Shown: piece after piece, positions 51,233 to 61,010 of the stretch
Numbering within the stretch: the stretch's first letter is position 1
Layout of the letters: each line of letters starts with the position of its first letter
Origin: Cyanobacteriota bacterium
Lineage (GTDB): Bacteria > Cyanobacteriota > Cyanobacteriia > CACIAM-69d
Assembly: GCA_022402445.1 (NCBI GenBank)
Contig: JAKRSF010000007.1
Location: 62,001-126,000, forward strand
Reading direction: 5' to 3'
DNA: 64,000 nt
Notes under the pieces: generated by a model
The model's input: the letters and a program-made list of their open reading frames with translations, nothing else
What the model was told of the DNA's origin: nothing
The model's database searches: none
Translations under genes and position numbers: made by a program

Positions 51233-51805
51233 ACCCTAGGCGGCAAGGGTGAGGATGCGGTGCCCTTTGCCTCGGGGTTGGCGCGCTAGGGTGGAGACCC
51301 CTGGCGACAATAGGCTTCTGGGGGCTTCTGGGGTCTAGGTGAAGGCCCGCGATCGCGGCCCCGTGAAACAAGGGACGCCCCTGACTGACGTTGCTGACCG
51401 ACGGGCCTCGCGGAGACCCGATGAGTCCAGAGTTCCTTCTAACTTGACACAAACCGTCTCCGAAACGACGGATCTGAACCTAATGGAGGTGCCCTAGGGT
51501 AGTGCCCAATGGGGGTGGCGCGCCCAAAACCCCTTGAAGGTCAGTTTAAAAATGTTAACGAATTTTGCGACCGGGCCACGGATCGTCACCGGGACCGGAA
51601 GGGCTATGGAACAATAGCCCAAGGTCGATCGCGGGTGTGTGGCCTGTATTGATTCCGTATTGATGTCCTATTGATGGGGTTTGACCCTGATGGGTTGTGC
51701 GTTGTCCCCCGCTGAGTTTCTGGCCCGCCGCGATCGCCCCCTCGTCCCCTCGCCCCCCTAATCCATAAAAATTCCGCCTAGCTCCAGAGCACCCCGCCTA
51801 AGCCC
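51233..51805. other. 573-bp intergenic region between the membrane protein gene and bciB
   Basis: No gene was accepted. It includes a fragment of the AAGGGG-type repeat near 51363-51380 (AACAAGGGACGCCCC), a TTGACA-like -35 candidate (CTTGACACAAAC, 51440-51455), and a short ATTGATTCC/ATTGATGTCC duplication near 51648-51675. Promoters for both divergent genes should lie here. Confidence 0.45.
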
Positions 51806-53011
51806 ATGACCCTCGCCAATTCCGCTGCCGCCCCCCACCACAAAGCCCGCGCCCTCAAACCGGGCAGCCGCCGTCCGGCCAAGGAACTGTGCAGCGAATG
51901 TGGCCTGTGCGACACCTACTATGTCCACTACGTCAAGGATGCCTGCGCGTTCCTCAATCAACAGGTGGCAACCCTGGAGGAGGAAGCCCACGGCCGCAGC
52001 CGAAACCTAGAGTCCGAGGATGATCTCTACTTCGGCGTTCACCAGTCCATGACGGCGGCGCGCAAGACGGAGCCGATCGCGGGGGCCCAGTGGACGGGCA
52101 TCGTCAGCAGCATCGCGATCGCCATGCTCGAAAGCGGCAAGGTGGAAGGGGTCGTGTGCGTCCAGAACACGGACGAGGATCGCTTCACCCCCAAACCTGT
52201 CATCGCCCGCAACCGGGAAGAAATCCTCGCCGCCCGAGTCAATAAACCCACCCTCTCGCCCAACCTGTCGGTGTTGGAACTGGTGGAACAGTCGGGCCTC
52301 AAAAAACTGTTGGTCATCGGCGTCGGCTGCCAAATTCAAGCCCTGCGGGCCGTCGAGAAGCAACTGGGCCTCGAAAAGCTGTATGTGCTCGGCACCCCCT
52401 GCGTGGATAACGTCACCCGCGAAGGGCTCCAGCATTTTCTCAACACCACCTCGCGATCGCCCGACACCGTGGTGCATTACGAGTTCATGCAGGATTTCCG
52501 GGTCCACTTCAAACACTCGGACGGCTCCGAAGAACAAGTCCCTTTCTTTGGCCTCAAAACCAACCAGCTCAAGGACGTGTTCGCCCCCTCCTGCATGAGC
52601 TGTTTTGATTACGTCAACTCCCTCGCCGATTTGGTCGTCGGCTACATGGGCGCGCCCTTCGGCTGGCAGTGGCTCGTGGTGCGCAACGATCGCGGCCAGG
52701 AACTGATGGATATGGTGGCCGACCAGCTCGAAACCCAGCCCGTCATGTCCTCGGGCGATCGCAAGGCCGCTGTCCAGCAGAGCATCCCCGCCTACGACAA
52801 GGGCGTCACCCTGCCCATGTGGGCCGCCAAACTCATGGGCGTCGTCATCGAACGGATCGGCCCCAAGGGACTCGAATACGCCCGCTTCTCCATCGACTCC
52901 CACTTCACCCGCAACTACCTCTACGTCAAACGCAACCACCCGGAAAAACTCGCCGATCACGTCCCCCCCTACGCCCAGCGCATCGTCGATCGCTACACCC
53001 TCCCGGACTAG
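51806..53011 (+). CDS. bciB: Ferredoxin-dependent 3,8-divinyl (proto)chlorophyllide 8-vinyl reductase, BciB type
   Basis: A 401-residue protein of the FrhB/FdhB family (F420 hydrogenase beta-like), matching the cyanobacterial slr1923 group that reduces the 8-vinyl group of divinyl-chlorophyll precursors with ferredoxin. It has a cysteine cluster C-S-E-C-G-L-C-D-T-Y-Y-V-H-Y-V-K-D-A-C near residues 31-50 and further cysteines in G-V-G-C-Q-I-Q-A-L, G-T-P-C-V-D-N and S-C-M-S-C-F-D-Y for Fe-S clusters, plus a flavin-binding region. A related plant enzyme reduces 7-hydroxymethyl chlorophyll, but length and N-terminus fit BciB. Confidence 0.88.
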   Translation: MTLANSAAAPHHKARALKPGSRRPAKELCSECGLCDTYYVHYVKDACAFLNQQVATLEEEAHGRSRNLESEDDLYFGVHQSMTAARKTEPIAGAQWTGIVSSIAIAMLESGKVEGVVCVQNTDEDRFTPKPVIARNREEILAARVNKPTLSPNLSVLELVEQSGLKKLLVIGVGCQIQALRAVEKQLGLEKLYVLGTPCVDNVTREGLQHFLNTTSRSPDTVVHYEFMQDFRVHFKHSDGSEEQVPFFGLKTNQLKDVFAPSCMSCFDYVNSLADLVVGYMGAPFGWQWLVVRNDRGQELMDMVADQLETQPVMSSGDRKAAVQQSIPAYDKGVTLPMWAAKLMGVVIERIGPKGLEYARFSIDSHFTRNYLYVKRNHPEKLADHVPPYAQRIVDRYTLPD

Positions 53012-53299
53012 GGGCGATCGCCCCCCCTCTAGATCCCTATCCCGAAGGATTTGGGCACCCTCACAACAGCCCCCAGGCTTCTTAGGGATTTCATAACCGG
53101 CGCTTAAGGGTCGCAAATGGCCCAATGCCCGAGCCCACAAGGAATCCATCGCGCTCCAGAAGGAATGCGATATATTGAACTTCGGCAATCATCCCGGTGC
53201 CATCGGGGGCCGTTGTCCGCTGAGCTTCAGCCCGTTCCACCGCGCCATTTGGCCGCACCTTTCAACTGCCCCTTGCCATCGTTTTCGGAGGTTCAACCC

Positions 53300-55447
53300 A
53301 TGGGCATCAACGCATCGATCACGGCCACCGCACCTGGGTCTTCCGAAGGGCAAGGATCAGAACATGTGAACCCCGCGCCGGACGCCGCTGCCGCCGATGC
53401 GGTGCCTCCGCCTGCACCGGAGGGGGGAGATCGCCCGGAGGCCACCAAAAAAGGACGCGGACGGCGGCAACCCCGCTGGCAGGATCCGCGCCTGACGGCC
53501 CAACTCGATGAGCAACTGGAGGCGGCAGGCAATCGCGCCTGGACCCTCGAAGACAGCGAACGGCTCTACCGCATTCAGGACTGGGGCGAGCCCTATTTCG
53601 CCATCACCGCCGACGGCCACATCACCGTGTCCCCCAAGGCGGAGCGGGGCGGGTCCATTAACCTCTACGAACTGGTGGAAGCCCTGCGGCAGCGGAATTT
53701 GGGCCTGCCGCTCCAGATTCGGTTTACGGATATCCTGGCCGATCGCATCGAGCGGCTCACGGGGGTGTTTGGTAAGGCGATCGCGCGCTACAAGTACCCT
53801 GGGGTCTATCGGGGCGTCTTTCCGGTCAAATGCAACCAGCAGCGCCATTTGATCGAAGATTTAGTCGAATTCGGCAAACCCTATCAATTTGGCCTCGAAG
53901 TGGGGTCCAAGCCGGAGTTGGCGATCGCCCTGGCGATGCTCACCACCCCCGGAGCGCTGCTGATCTGCAATGGCTACAAGGATCGCGACTATATCGAAAC
54001 GGCCATGCTGTCGCGGCCCCTGGGCAAAACGCCGATCATTGTGCTGGAGCAGTTGGAAGAATTGCGCCTGGTGCTGGCGGCGAGCCAACGGCTAAAGATT
54101 CGGCCCATTCTGGGGGTGCGCGCCAAGCTCAATGCCAAGGGCGTCGGCCGCTGGGGAGATTCGGCGGGAGATCGCGCCAAATTTGGCCTCACCATTCCCG
54201 AAGTGGTCGAGGTGGTCGAGCAGCTACGATCCGCCGACATGCTCGATTGTTTGCAACTGCTGCATTTTCACATCGGCTCCCAGATTTCGTCGATCGGCAC
54301 CATCAAGGACGCCATCCGCGAAGCGAGCCAAATTTATGGCGAACTCCACGGCATGGGGGCGGGCCTGCAATACATGGACGTGGGCGGCGGCCTCGCGATC
54401 GACTACGACGGCTCGAAGACCAATTTCCATGCGTCCAGCAACTACACCCTGCAAAATTACGCGGACGATATCGTCGCCGCCGTCAAGGAAACCTGCGCAT
54501 CCCGCAATATTCCCGTCCCCACCCTGGTGAGTGAGAGCGGCCGCGCGATCGCGTCCCACCAGTCGGTGCTTGTGTTTGACGTGGTAGGCAGCAGCCAAAT
54601 CCCCTGCTATCTCCCCACGCCCCCCACGCCGGACGAGCATCAAATCATCCGGGATCTGTACGAATGCTACGGCTCCATCTCCCCGACCAATTACCAGGAA
54701 ATGTTCCACGACGCCACCCAATGGCGCGATGAGGGGCTGAGCCTGTTTGGCTTTGGCTATTTGCGCTTGGCGGAGCGGGCGCGCATCGAGCGGCTGTACT
54801 GGGCCTGCTGCACCAAAATCCGCGAAATTGCCCGTCAGCAGCCCTATGTGCCCGATGACTTGGGGGATATCGAAGAGGCCATGGCGTCGATCTATTACGC
54901 CAACATGTCCGTCTTCCAGTCCGCCCCCGATGCCTGGGCGATCGGCCAGATGTTCCCGATTGTGCCGATCCACCGCCTCCAGGAGGAACCCACCGAGCGC
55001 TGTATCCTCGCGGATCTCACCTGCGATAGCGATGGCAAGATCGATCGCTTCATTGACCTGCGGGACGTGAAGCATGTGCTGGAGCTGCACCCCCTCGAAC
55101 GGTGTCCGGCGGGCAGCGATCGCGAATACAAACCCTACTTCCTCGGCATGTTCCTCAACGGGGCCTACCAGGAAATCATGGGCAGCCTCCACAACCTCTT
55201 TGGCGACACCAACACGGTCCACATCCACCTGACGCCCCAGGGCTACCGCATCGAAAACGTGGTGAAAGGGGACACCATGCGGGAGGTGCTGGGCTACGTG
55301 CAGTACGACACGGAGGCCCTCGTCGAGCGGATGCGCCAGCAAACCGAGCAGGCCATCCAGGAACAGAAGATCACCCTGCGGGATTCCCAGCTATTGCTCC
55401 AGAACTACGAGCGCAGCCTCAACGGCTATACCTATCTCTATCCCTAG
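53300..55447 (+). CDS. speA: Biosynthetic arginine decarboxylase SpeA
   Basis: A 715-residue PLP enzyme making agmatine, the entry to polyamines. The PLP lysine is K177 in F-P-V-K-C-N-Q-Q-R-H. Further signatures are G-L-E-V-G-S-K-P-E-L, L-H-F-H-I-G-S-Q, D-V-G-G-G-L-A-I-D-Y-D-G and E-S-G-R-A-I-A-S-H. The C-terminal catalytic cysteine region (L-A-D-L-T-C-D-S-D-G) is present. The ATG at 53300 was chosen for the GGAGG eight bases upstream; the frame continues 61 codons further up without such support. Residues 1-60 are Ala/Pro-rich and variable. Confidence 0.94.
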   Translation: MGINASITATAPGSSEGQGSEHVNPAPDAAAADAVPPPAPEGGDRPEATKKGRGRRQPRWQDPRLTAQLDEQLEAAGNRAWTLEDSERLYRIQDWGEPYFAITADGHITVSPKAERGGSINLYELVEALRQRNLGLPLQIRFTDILADRIERLTGVFGKAIARYKYPGVYRGVFPVKCNQQRHLIEDLVEFGKPYQFGLEVGSKPELAIALAMLTTPGALLICNGYKDRDYIETAMLSRPLGKTPIIVLEQLEELRLVLAASQRLKIRPILGVRAKLNAKGVGRWGDSAGDRAKFGLTIPEVVEVVEQLRSADMLDCLQLLHFHIGSQISSIGTIKDAIREASQIYGELHGMGAGLQYMDVGGGLAIDYDGSKTNFHASSNYTLQNYADDIVAAVKETCASRNIPVPTLVSESGRAIASHQSVLVFDVVGSSQIPCYLPTPPTPDEHQIIRDLYECYGSISPTNYQEMFHDATQWRDEGLSLFGFGYLRLAERARIERLYWACCTKIREIARQQPYVPDDLGDIEEAMASIYYANMSVFQSAPDAWAIGQMFPIVPIHRLQEEPTERCILADLTCDSDGKIDRFIDLRDVKHVLELHPLERCPAGSDREYKPYFLGMFLNGAYQEIMGSLHNLFGDTNTVHIHLTPQGYRIENVVKGDTMREVLGYVQYDTEALVERMRQQTEQAIQEQKITLRDSQLLLQNYERSLNGYTYLYP

Positions 55448-55505
55448 TGGGCTAGGCTCTAGGGCGTGACCTTGCCGTTTGCGCCCCAGGAGTGCTGAGC
55501 GAACT

Positions 55506-56987
55506 GTGAATACCCCCATGGGCGATCGCCCCCTTTCGACGACGGAGAAGTTGGCCTATGGGGCCGGGGATCTAGGGCCGGCCATCATGGCCAATGTCCT
55601 GATCTTCTTCCTGCTATTTTTCCTGACGAATGTGGCGGGGCTACCCCCCGGTCTGGCGGGATGGATCCTGGCGATCGCCAAGATCAGCGATGCCATCAAC
55701 GACCCGATCATCGGCGTTATGAGCGATCGCACCCAATCCCGCTGGGGCCGCCGCTACCCCTGGATGGCGATCGGAGCCGTGCCGCTGGGGGTGGCCTTTT
55801 TTTTGCAGTGGTGGGTACCGTTCCAGGATGACTGGGCGCTGTTTGTCTATTACCTGATCATTTCCGTCGCCTTCAACTTGGCCTATACGGCGGTGAATTT
55901 GCCCTATACGGCCCTGGCCCCCCAACTGACGGAGGACTACAACGAACGCACGCGCCTCAATAGCTACCGCTTCGCCTTTTCCATCGGCGGCAGCATTGGG
56001 TCGCTGATCCTGGCCCAGGTGATCTTTGCCCAGGTGGCGGATCCGATGACGCGCTATCTGCTGCTGGGGGCCATTTGTAGCCTTTTGTCCATCATCCCGG
56101 TCTATCTATGCATTTGGGGCACGTTCCGGCGGGGCATGGTGGGGGAGCGGTCCCTCGATGCGCGCCAGGAAACGGAGCCGTCCCAGCCGGTGGCGGCCCA
56201 GGTGAAGATGGCCCTGAAAAACCGCCCGTTTCTGTTCGTGATCGGGATTTATCTGTGTTCGTGGCTGGCGGCGCAGCTTACGGCGTCGATTCTGCCCTAT
56301 TTCGTCACGTCCTGGATGGGCTTGCCGGAGGCGGAATTCCCCAAAATGGCCCTGGCGGTCCAGGGGACGGCGCTGGTGATGCTGTTTGTGTGGAGTCGCC
56401 TGAGCGAGCGGCTGGGGAAACAGGGGGTATTTTTCGCGGGGGCCAGCCTGTGGGTGGTGGCCCAAGCGGGGCTATTTCTGCTGCAACCGGGTCAGGTGGG
56501 CCTGATGTATGCCCTGGCGGTGTTGGCGGGCTGTGGGGTGGCGACGGCCTATCTGGTGCCCTGGTCGATGCTGCCGGACACGATTGATCTCGATGAACTC
56601 AATACGGGCCAGCGGCGCGAGGGGATGTTCTGCGCGTTTATGGTGTTTCTGCAAAAGCTGGGCATTGCCCTGTCCCTGTGGCTGGTGAGTCAGGCGATCG
56701 AGTGGGCAGGCTATATCGAGTCGAAGCCGGGGATGCCGGTGCCGGTGCAGCCGGATTCGGCCCTGTGGGCGATTCGTATTTCTGTGGGGCCGCTGCCGAC
56801 GCTGGTGCTGATGGTGGGGGTGTTTCTGGCGGTTAAGTATCCCATCACGAAGGCGATTCATGGGGAGATTTTGCTGAAGCTGTCGGAGCGGCGATCGCGC
56901 TCTGATTCCGTTAGTTCTTCTGATGTTGCGGAAATTTCGCCGGATCAGCCGGAGCGGCGATCGCGCCTTGATTCCCTTGATCCTTAG
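55506..56987 (+). CDS. GPH-type sugar:cation symporter (MFS)
   Basis: A 493-residue membrane protein with about 12 hydrophobic spans. It resembles the glycoside-pentoside-hexuronide (MelB-like) group: K-L-A-Y-G-A-G-D-L-G-P-A, S-D-A-I-N-D-P-I-I-G-V-M-S-D-R-T, G-R-R-Y-P-W and L-P-Y-T-A-L-A-P-Q-L-T. These carriers move sugars or related compounds with Na+ or H+; the substrate is unknown. The C-terminal tail holds two E-R-R-S-R-x-D-S repeats. The start is uncertain: GTG 55506 lies downstream of AGGAG, ATG 55518 is an alternative. It follows speA closely (58 bases). Confidence 0.85.
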   Translation: MNTPMGDRPLSTTEKLAYGAGDLGPAIMANVLIFFLLFFLTNVAGLPPGLAGWILAIAKISDAINDPIIGVMSDRTQSRWGRRYPWMAIGAVPLGVAFFLQWWVPFQDDWALFVYYLIISVAFNLAYTAVNLPYTALAPQLTEDYNERTRLNSYRFAFSIGGSIGSLILAQVIFAQVADPMTRYLLLGAICSLLSIIPVYLCIWGTFRRGMVGERSLDARQETEPSQPVAAQVKMALKNRPFLFVIGIYLCSWLAAQLTASILPYFVTSWMGLPEAEFPKMALAVQGTALVMLFVWSRLSERLGKQGVFFAGASLWVVAQAGLFLLQPGQVGLMYALAVLAGCGVATAYLVPWSMLPDTIDLDELNTGQRREGMFCAFMVFLQKLGIALSLWLVSQAIEWAGYIESKPGMPVPVQPDSALWAIRISVGPLPTLVLMVGVFLAVKYPITKAIHGEILLKLSERRSRSDSVSSSDVAEISPDQPERRSRLDSLDP

Positions 56988-57011
56988 GGGTGACTGCTGA
57001 GACTGGGGAAT

Positions 57012-57070
57012 GTAGGGAGTGTTGTTAAATCGCTCCAGAACCCTTAATACAAGGGACTTAAGCCCCTTAT
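57012..57070. repeat. Dispersed repeat copy with AAGGGG palindrome
   Basis: Starts GTAGGGAGTGTTGTTAAATC and aligns with 38406-38455 beside the insertion sequence. It contains the imperfect palindrome ACAAGGGACTT/AAGCCCCTTAT (57049-57070). It lies between the transporter and the DUF3750 gene. It may work as a terminator for either. Confidence 0.6.
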
Positions 57071-57125
57071 CCCTATCGGCTCGGCCATGATGGAATAGGG
57101 TTTTGAGGCCATTCGATGACAGACC

Positions 57126-57614
57126 CTAGCATTGCCATGGCGTTGGGGATGGAAAAATGCGGTGGTGGGATTTCCCGAGGCCCCGGGGTCCAAGGTCGTG
57201 ATCGACGGCGGCGCGATCGAGGATCCACTGAGCATAGGTGTTGCTGTTGGGACCGGGCCAGTAGCGGTACCGATCGCGGTGGGGATAGGTGGTGGGGCTG
57301 GCGATGAGTTCCTGGGCGAGGCGGTTGGCGATCGCGCCGGTCCAGGATCGTTCGCACCAACTGCCCCCATTGCCGACGCCGCTGGTGGGGGCCATGAGAT
57401 TTTGGTGTAGATGGCCCCAGTGGCGACCGCCCACGCCGCGCCGCTGCCAGATTTCCCAGCGATCGCGCCGATCGCCCTGGACCACCACGAACCAATAATG
57501 CACCGCGATCGCCCCCACCCACGGGATTTTGGCGGCCCGCAGCTCCACAAGATCAAGGCCAATCAAGGGATCCACAGGAGACGGGGGGAGATGCGATCGC
57601 GGTGCTTCAGCCAT
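57126..57614 (-). CDS. DUF3750 family protein
   Basis: A 162-residue protein. It shows the DUF3750 blocks V-E-L-R-A-A-K-I-P-W-V-G-A-I-A-V-H-Y-W-F-V-V, W-E-I-W-Q, G-H-L-H-Q-N-L-M, G-N-G-G-S-W-C-E and P-N-S-N-T-Y-A-Q-W-I-L. The family has no established function; the conserved Cys/Asn set and an N-S-N-T-Y segment recall a catalytic site (speculative). The start at 57614 is provisional (57635 is possible). It lies just downstream of the porin gene (27-base gap), on the same strand. Confidence 0.82.
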   Translation of the reverse strand: MAEAPRSHLPPSPVDPLIGLDLVELRAAKIPWVGAIAVHYWFVVVQGDRRDRWEIWQRRGVGGRHWGHLHQNLMAPTSGVGNGGSWCERSWTGAIANRLAQELIASPTTYPHRDRYRYWPGPNSNTYAQWILDRAAVDHDLGPRGLGKSHHRIFPSPTPWQC

Positions 57615-57641
57615 ACCGATTCGGTCTAGGTCCAATGCCCC

Positions 57642-59210
57642 CTAGAAGGCAAACTCCGTCCGCAGGACACCAATCACGGCGGTTTCATCCTCCTCGGCAT
57701 TGAACACCGCGATCGCCCCCGGCGTAATCGACACATTATCATTCAGGGCAAAGCGATAGAGCGCCTCCACATGGAAGGGCCGCTCATCATCCTCCCGCGC
57801 CCCGCGCGCATCCACCACCGCAGGCGGCTGGCCCACCATCAACGCCCCAAAACTGCCCTCCTTGAACAGATCCGGGAACGTCAGCGCCACCGCCCAGGTC
57901 GTCGCATCCAGGTGCTGGTCGCGATCGCTCGCGTTGCGGGCGTGGGTATAGCCAAACCAGCCATTGATGCCGAAACGGTCAGAAATCAGGTAATTCGCCT
58001 GGAAACCCACGTTATCGCTAATTACCGAGCGGCCCCCAAAGGGATCCAGCGTTGCCGAGGTTCCCACGCCCCCCATCAGGCCAATCTCCTCATCGCCGCC
58101 AAAATCCTTCCGGGAGTAGTAGCTATGGGAGTAGAACAACCCGGCCCCCAGACGACCGCTGGAACTGGTGTAGTTCACGCTCACATTAGCGCTATAGCTG
58201 CCGTTGAACAGGCCATTACCCAGGTTCGGCGACGCCGCATTGCCCGCGTAATAGCCCACATTCACATTCACCGTATCGCTGAGATCCCACATCAGGCCAA
58301 ACCCCGCATCCGCAGGCTGGCGCAGGACTGGGTTGCGATCGCCAAAGGCCGACAAAGCGCCCGACCCGTCCCCATAGAGGAAATTGTTGTGGACCGGGTG
58401 GGTGTCATCGATATCGAGGCCCGTCGCCCCCACGATCGCACTCAGGCGATCGCCTAGGGGGAACGAGTAGCCCAAAAAGGTCAGGCCAAAGCTGGTATCT
58501 TCCCCGTCGCCGTAGCTCAGGCCCCCGAGGCCCGTCACATCACTCAACGGGCTTTGGACCGTATTGGATTCCAAACGGGTGACCAATAAATCCTCACCGG
58601 AGAAGCTGGTATTGAACAGCAGCCGCGTCCGTTGCCCAAAGGCGATTTGTTCGCGATCGCTCCCCTCCAGGGTCCCCCCATGGAGACTGAAAATGACATT
58701 CCCCTCCAGCTTCGTGGTGGTGGAAAACTGGTTCGCCTCCAGTTCCGACGCCCGCGCTTCGAGGGCATCGACCCGCCCGCGCAGGGTTGCCAACTCCGCC
58801 GCGAATTCCTCCTGGAGCCGCTGCAACGTCTGCAAATCCGCCTTCGTGGCCAGATCCGCCGACGCCGTACTGATCAATTCCTCCACCTTAGCGAGGCAGG
58901 CATTCAACCCCGCCGCAAACTCATAGCGGGTGAGGGCGCGGTTGCCGCGAAAGGTGCCATCCGGGTAGCCCGCGATGCAGCCGTAGCGCTCCACCAGCGA
59001 TTGCAGCGCCTGAAACGCCCAGTCCGTCGGCTGCACGTCCGATAGCTGCGAGACGGACGTGACCTGTTCGAGGCCATCGCCCCCGTCACTGCCGATCGCC
59101 AAAAATTCCATCTCCTGCGCGATCGCGGGGGCCGCCCCCACCGCCAGGGCCGCCGACACCAGGGCCGCCGACGCGATCGCCCGATTCGTTCCCATCCGTT
59201 GCATCGCCAT
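57642..59210 (-). CDS. SLH-domain porin of the cyanobacterial OprB / iron-uptake porin family
   Basis: A 522-residue outer-membrane protein. The signal peptide ends A-P-A-I-A-Q (about residue 32). One SLH domain (about 55-115, W-A-F-Q-A-L-Q-S-L-V-E-R-Y-G, G-Y-P-D-G-T-F-R-G-N-R-A-L-T-R-Y-E-F) is followed by a coiled coil (about 120-165) and a beta-barrel that ends in F. Such porins bind the peptidoglycan layer by the SLH part and admit ions or small solutes; some members take up iron. The ATG at 59210 was chosen for GAGGAG just upstream; the longer frame starts at 59234. Confidence 0.9.
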   Translation of the reverse strand: MAMQRMGTNRAIASAALVSAALAVGAAPAIAQEMEFLAIGSDGGDGLEQVTSVSQLSDVQPTDWAFQALQSLVERYGCIAGYPDGTFRGNRALTRYEFAAGLNACLAKVEELISTASADLATKADLQTLQRLQEEFAAELATLRGRVDALEARASELEANQFSTTTKLEGNVIFSLHGGTLEGSDREQIAFGQRTRLLFNTSFSGEDLLVTRLESNTVQSPLSDVTGLGGLSYGDGEDTSFGLTFLGYSFPLGDRLSAIVGATGLDIDDTHPVHNNFLYGDGSGALSAFGDRNPVLRQPADAGFGLMWDLSDTVNVNVGYYAGNAASPNLGNGLFNGSYSANVSVNYTSSSGRLGAGLFYSHSYYSRKDFGGDEEIGLMGGVGTSATLDPFGGRSVISDNVGFQANYLISDRFGINGWFGYTHARNASDRDQHLDATTWAVALTFPDLFKEGSFGALMVGQPPAVVDARGAREDDERPFHVEALYRFALNDNVSITPGAIAVFNAEEDETAVIGVLRTEFAF

Positions 59211-59354
59211 CCAATCCAATCTCCTCATCTCCACCCCTGCGTTGATTGTCTAAAGCTTGAGATCCCGAAACCCAAAGGCCCACGGCCCCACTGCATCCAT
59301 GGACCGGGCCTGGGGATTTCCAGAAATCTCAATAGGATAGGGGCCATTCTCAAC

Positions 59355-59366
59355 ATTATTGATAAT
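59355..59366. promoter_or_regulatory. Possible Fur-like operator upstream of the porin gene
   Basis: ATTATTGATAAT is an inverted repeat of ATTAT and ATAAT around TG, followed by AATTAAG. It contains one perfect TGATAAT half of the Fur 7-1-7 consensus but the second half is poor. It lies about 145 bases upstream of the porin start. Iron control would suit the porin family, but this is weak evidence. Confidence 0.25.
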
Positions 59367-59535
59367 TAAGTCAATAGTTAAGATTTTATGAACCCCGCCC
59401 CTGGGCCATCGGAACGGGTTCACCATGGCAGACTGGCCCCGATTGTTCTATGCCTCGGGGGGGTATTGGGGGCCTGAGGGGCTGGTGTTGATCGGGCTGG
59501 AATCCGGGTGGCCCCCTGGCTCGAACCGGTGGGGA

Positions 59536-59557
59536 ACGAGGGTCTGAAACCCCTTGT
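59536..59557. repeat. AAGGGG-family palindrome after the YvcK-like gene
   Basis: ACGAGGGTCTG at 59536-59546 is followed by AAACCCCTTGT, an imperfect inverted repeat matching the palindromes at 2117-2138 and 57049-57070. It lies 44 bases after the leftward stop at 59601, so a terminator role for that gene is plausible. Confidence 0.5.
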
Positions 59558-59600
59558 CTCACGGAATTTCAGAGGATTTCAGGAACTTGGGCGGCGCATC

Positions 59601-61010
59601 CTAGGGGTCTTCCTGGAGTTCCTGGAGGCGATCGTACCAGCGCAGAAGCATCCGCCCGAGTTTGTGGGAATGGTGGCGCACGAGGCCCGTTTGGGGATCT
59701 TCGTCGATGACATTCGCTAAAACCACCCGGCGACCGAGGCGGGCGATGATGTCGCGATCAACTGCGACGGGGTGGGAGTCTTCGCGGGCGTAGCGATCGA
59801 GGGCCCTGGGGGAGGGGGGATCCTTCTGAACCAGGACCGTATCAAATAAAATCCGGCCACAGGCCCGGTCGATCGCGGCGATGTGGTCCCCGACGCTGTA
59901 GTGGTCCGTTTCCCCCGGCTGGCTCATGACGTTGCAGACATAGATGCACGGGGCGATCGAGGCCGCGATCGCGTCGGCAATCCCCGGCACCAGGAGATTC
60001 GGGATGATGCTGGTGTAGAGACTGCCCGGACCAATGATGATGTAGTCCGCCCGTCGGATCGCTTCGACCGCCTTGGGCAGGGCCGGGGGATTTTCCGGCG
60101 TGCAGCCGACCCGGGCAATGCGGCCCTTCGCCTCAGGGATATTGGATTCGCCCTCAATGCGGCGGCCATCGTCCAGTTCCGCCCACAGGCGCACATCGCT
60201 GAGGGTGGCGGGCAATACACACCCTCGGATCGCCAACACCTGGGAACTGGCCGCGATCGCGGCTTCAAAATCCCCCGTAATCTCCGTCATGGCCGACAGG
60301 AACAAGTTGCCAAAACTGTGGCCCGTCAAGCCATCCCCCACCTCGAAGCGATATTGGAATAGCGCCGTCATCAGCCGCTCCTCCGCCGACAGGGCCGCCA
60401 GACAGTTGCGGATATCCCCCGGCGGCAGCACCCCCATCTCCCGCCGCAGCCGCCCCGACGAGCCCCCATCATCGGCCACGGTGACGATCGCCGTGACATT
60501 GGAACTGTAATTTTTGAGGCCCCGCAGCAGAGTCGATAGGCCCGTCCCGCCCCCGATCGCCACAATGCGCGGCCCCCGATTCAGGCGGCGGTGGGTCAGC
60601 AGGCGATCAACCAAATCCTCCTCATGGTCCGGCATCAGCACTTCCGTGATGCTCTCAAACGTCCGCGTTTGGCCCCAAAACACCAACGCCAGCCCCGCCG
60701 CCACCAGCGCCGGTCCCGACACGGAATGGGGCAGCCACACCGCGATCGCACTGACGAAGGAGCCCATCACCTGGGTCACGTAAAAAACCGGCGTCTGCTT
60801 CGTCCAGATCAGCACCCCCAGCCCCAGCAGCAGCACCCCCCCCGCGCTCACCAGCAGCCACCGTTTAACGAACAGTCCGGGCGACAGCCATTTAAACCAC
60901 TGGTTCACCTGGCGTGGGGTGCGGTGGCGCATCATCCGATGGCGCAGGGCCACCATACGAGCAAGGGGGGACGGGTAAGGATAGTGCTTCAAGGATTTAA
61001 GCAGGGGCAA
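59601..61010 (-). CDS. YvcK/CofD-like family protein with N-terminal membrane segments
   Basis: A 469-residue protein. Two hydrophobic spans (about 50-69 and 78-112) precede the YvcK core with G-G-G-T-G-L-S at 153-159, [12 protein letters not shown] and P-P-G-D-I-R-N-C-L. Later blocks are G-H-S-F-G-N-L-F and [11 protein letters not shown]. The family binds UDP-GlcNAc and affects carbon flux and cell-wall synthesis in other bacteria; the membrane-anchored form is usual in cyanobacteria. It is unrelated in role to CofH despite the CofD-like fold. Confidence 0.9.
   Translation of the reverse strand: MPLLKSLKHYPYPSPLARMVALRHRMMRHRTPRQVNQWFKWLSPGLFVKRWLLVSAGGVLLLGLGVLIWTKQTPVFYVTQVMGSFVSAIAVWLPHSVSGPALVAAGLALVFWGQTRTFESITEVLMPDHEEDLVDRLLTHRRLNRGPRIVAIGGGTGLSTLLRGLKNYSSNVTAIVTVADDGGSSGRLRREMGVLPPGDIRNCLAALSAEERLMTALFQYRFEVGDGLTGHSFGNLFLSAMTEITGDFEAAIAASSQVLAIRGCVLPATLSDVRLWAELDDGRRIEGESNIPEAKGRIARVGCTPENPPALPKAVEAIRRADYIIIGPGSLYTSIIPNLLVPGIADAIAASIAPCIYVCNVMSQPGETDHYSVGDHIAAIDRACGRILFDTVLVQKDPPSPRALDRYAREDSHPVAVDRDIIARLGRRVVLANVIDEDPQTGLVRHHSHKLGRMLLRWYDRLQELQEDP

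Larger units (their letters stand above)
59211..59600. other. Intergenic region upstream of the porin gene
   Basis: No gene is seen. It contains the porin promoter zone with an A+T-rich patch at 59325-59395 (a clear contrast to the flanks) and, on its right side, the palindrome 59536-59557 that ends the YvcK-family gene. The palindrome joins ACGAGGGTCTG to a near reverse complement (AAACCCCTTGT) and belongs to the AAGGGG family. Confidence 0.5.

Noticed and set aside
52007-53188. 393-codon minus-strand frame
   Set aside because: Antisense to bciB, which carries conserved cysteine clusters; no independent support.
59601-61010. CofD (F420 pathway) next to CofH
   Set aside because: The YvcK core with membrane segments fits the UDP-GlcNAc-binding YvcK family; it is 19 kb from cofH and other F420 genes are absent.
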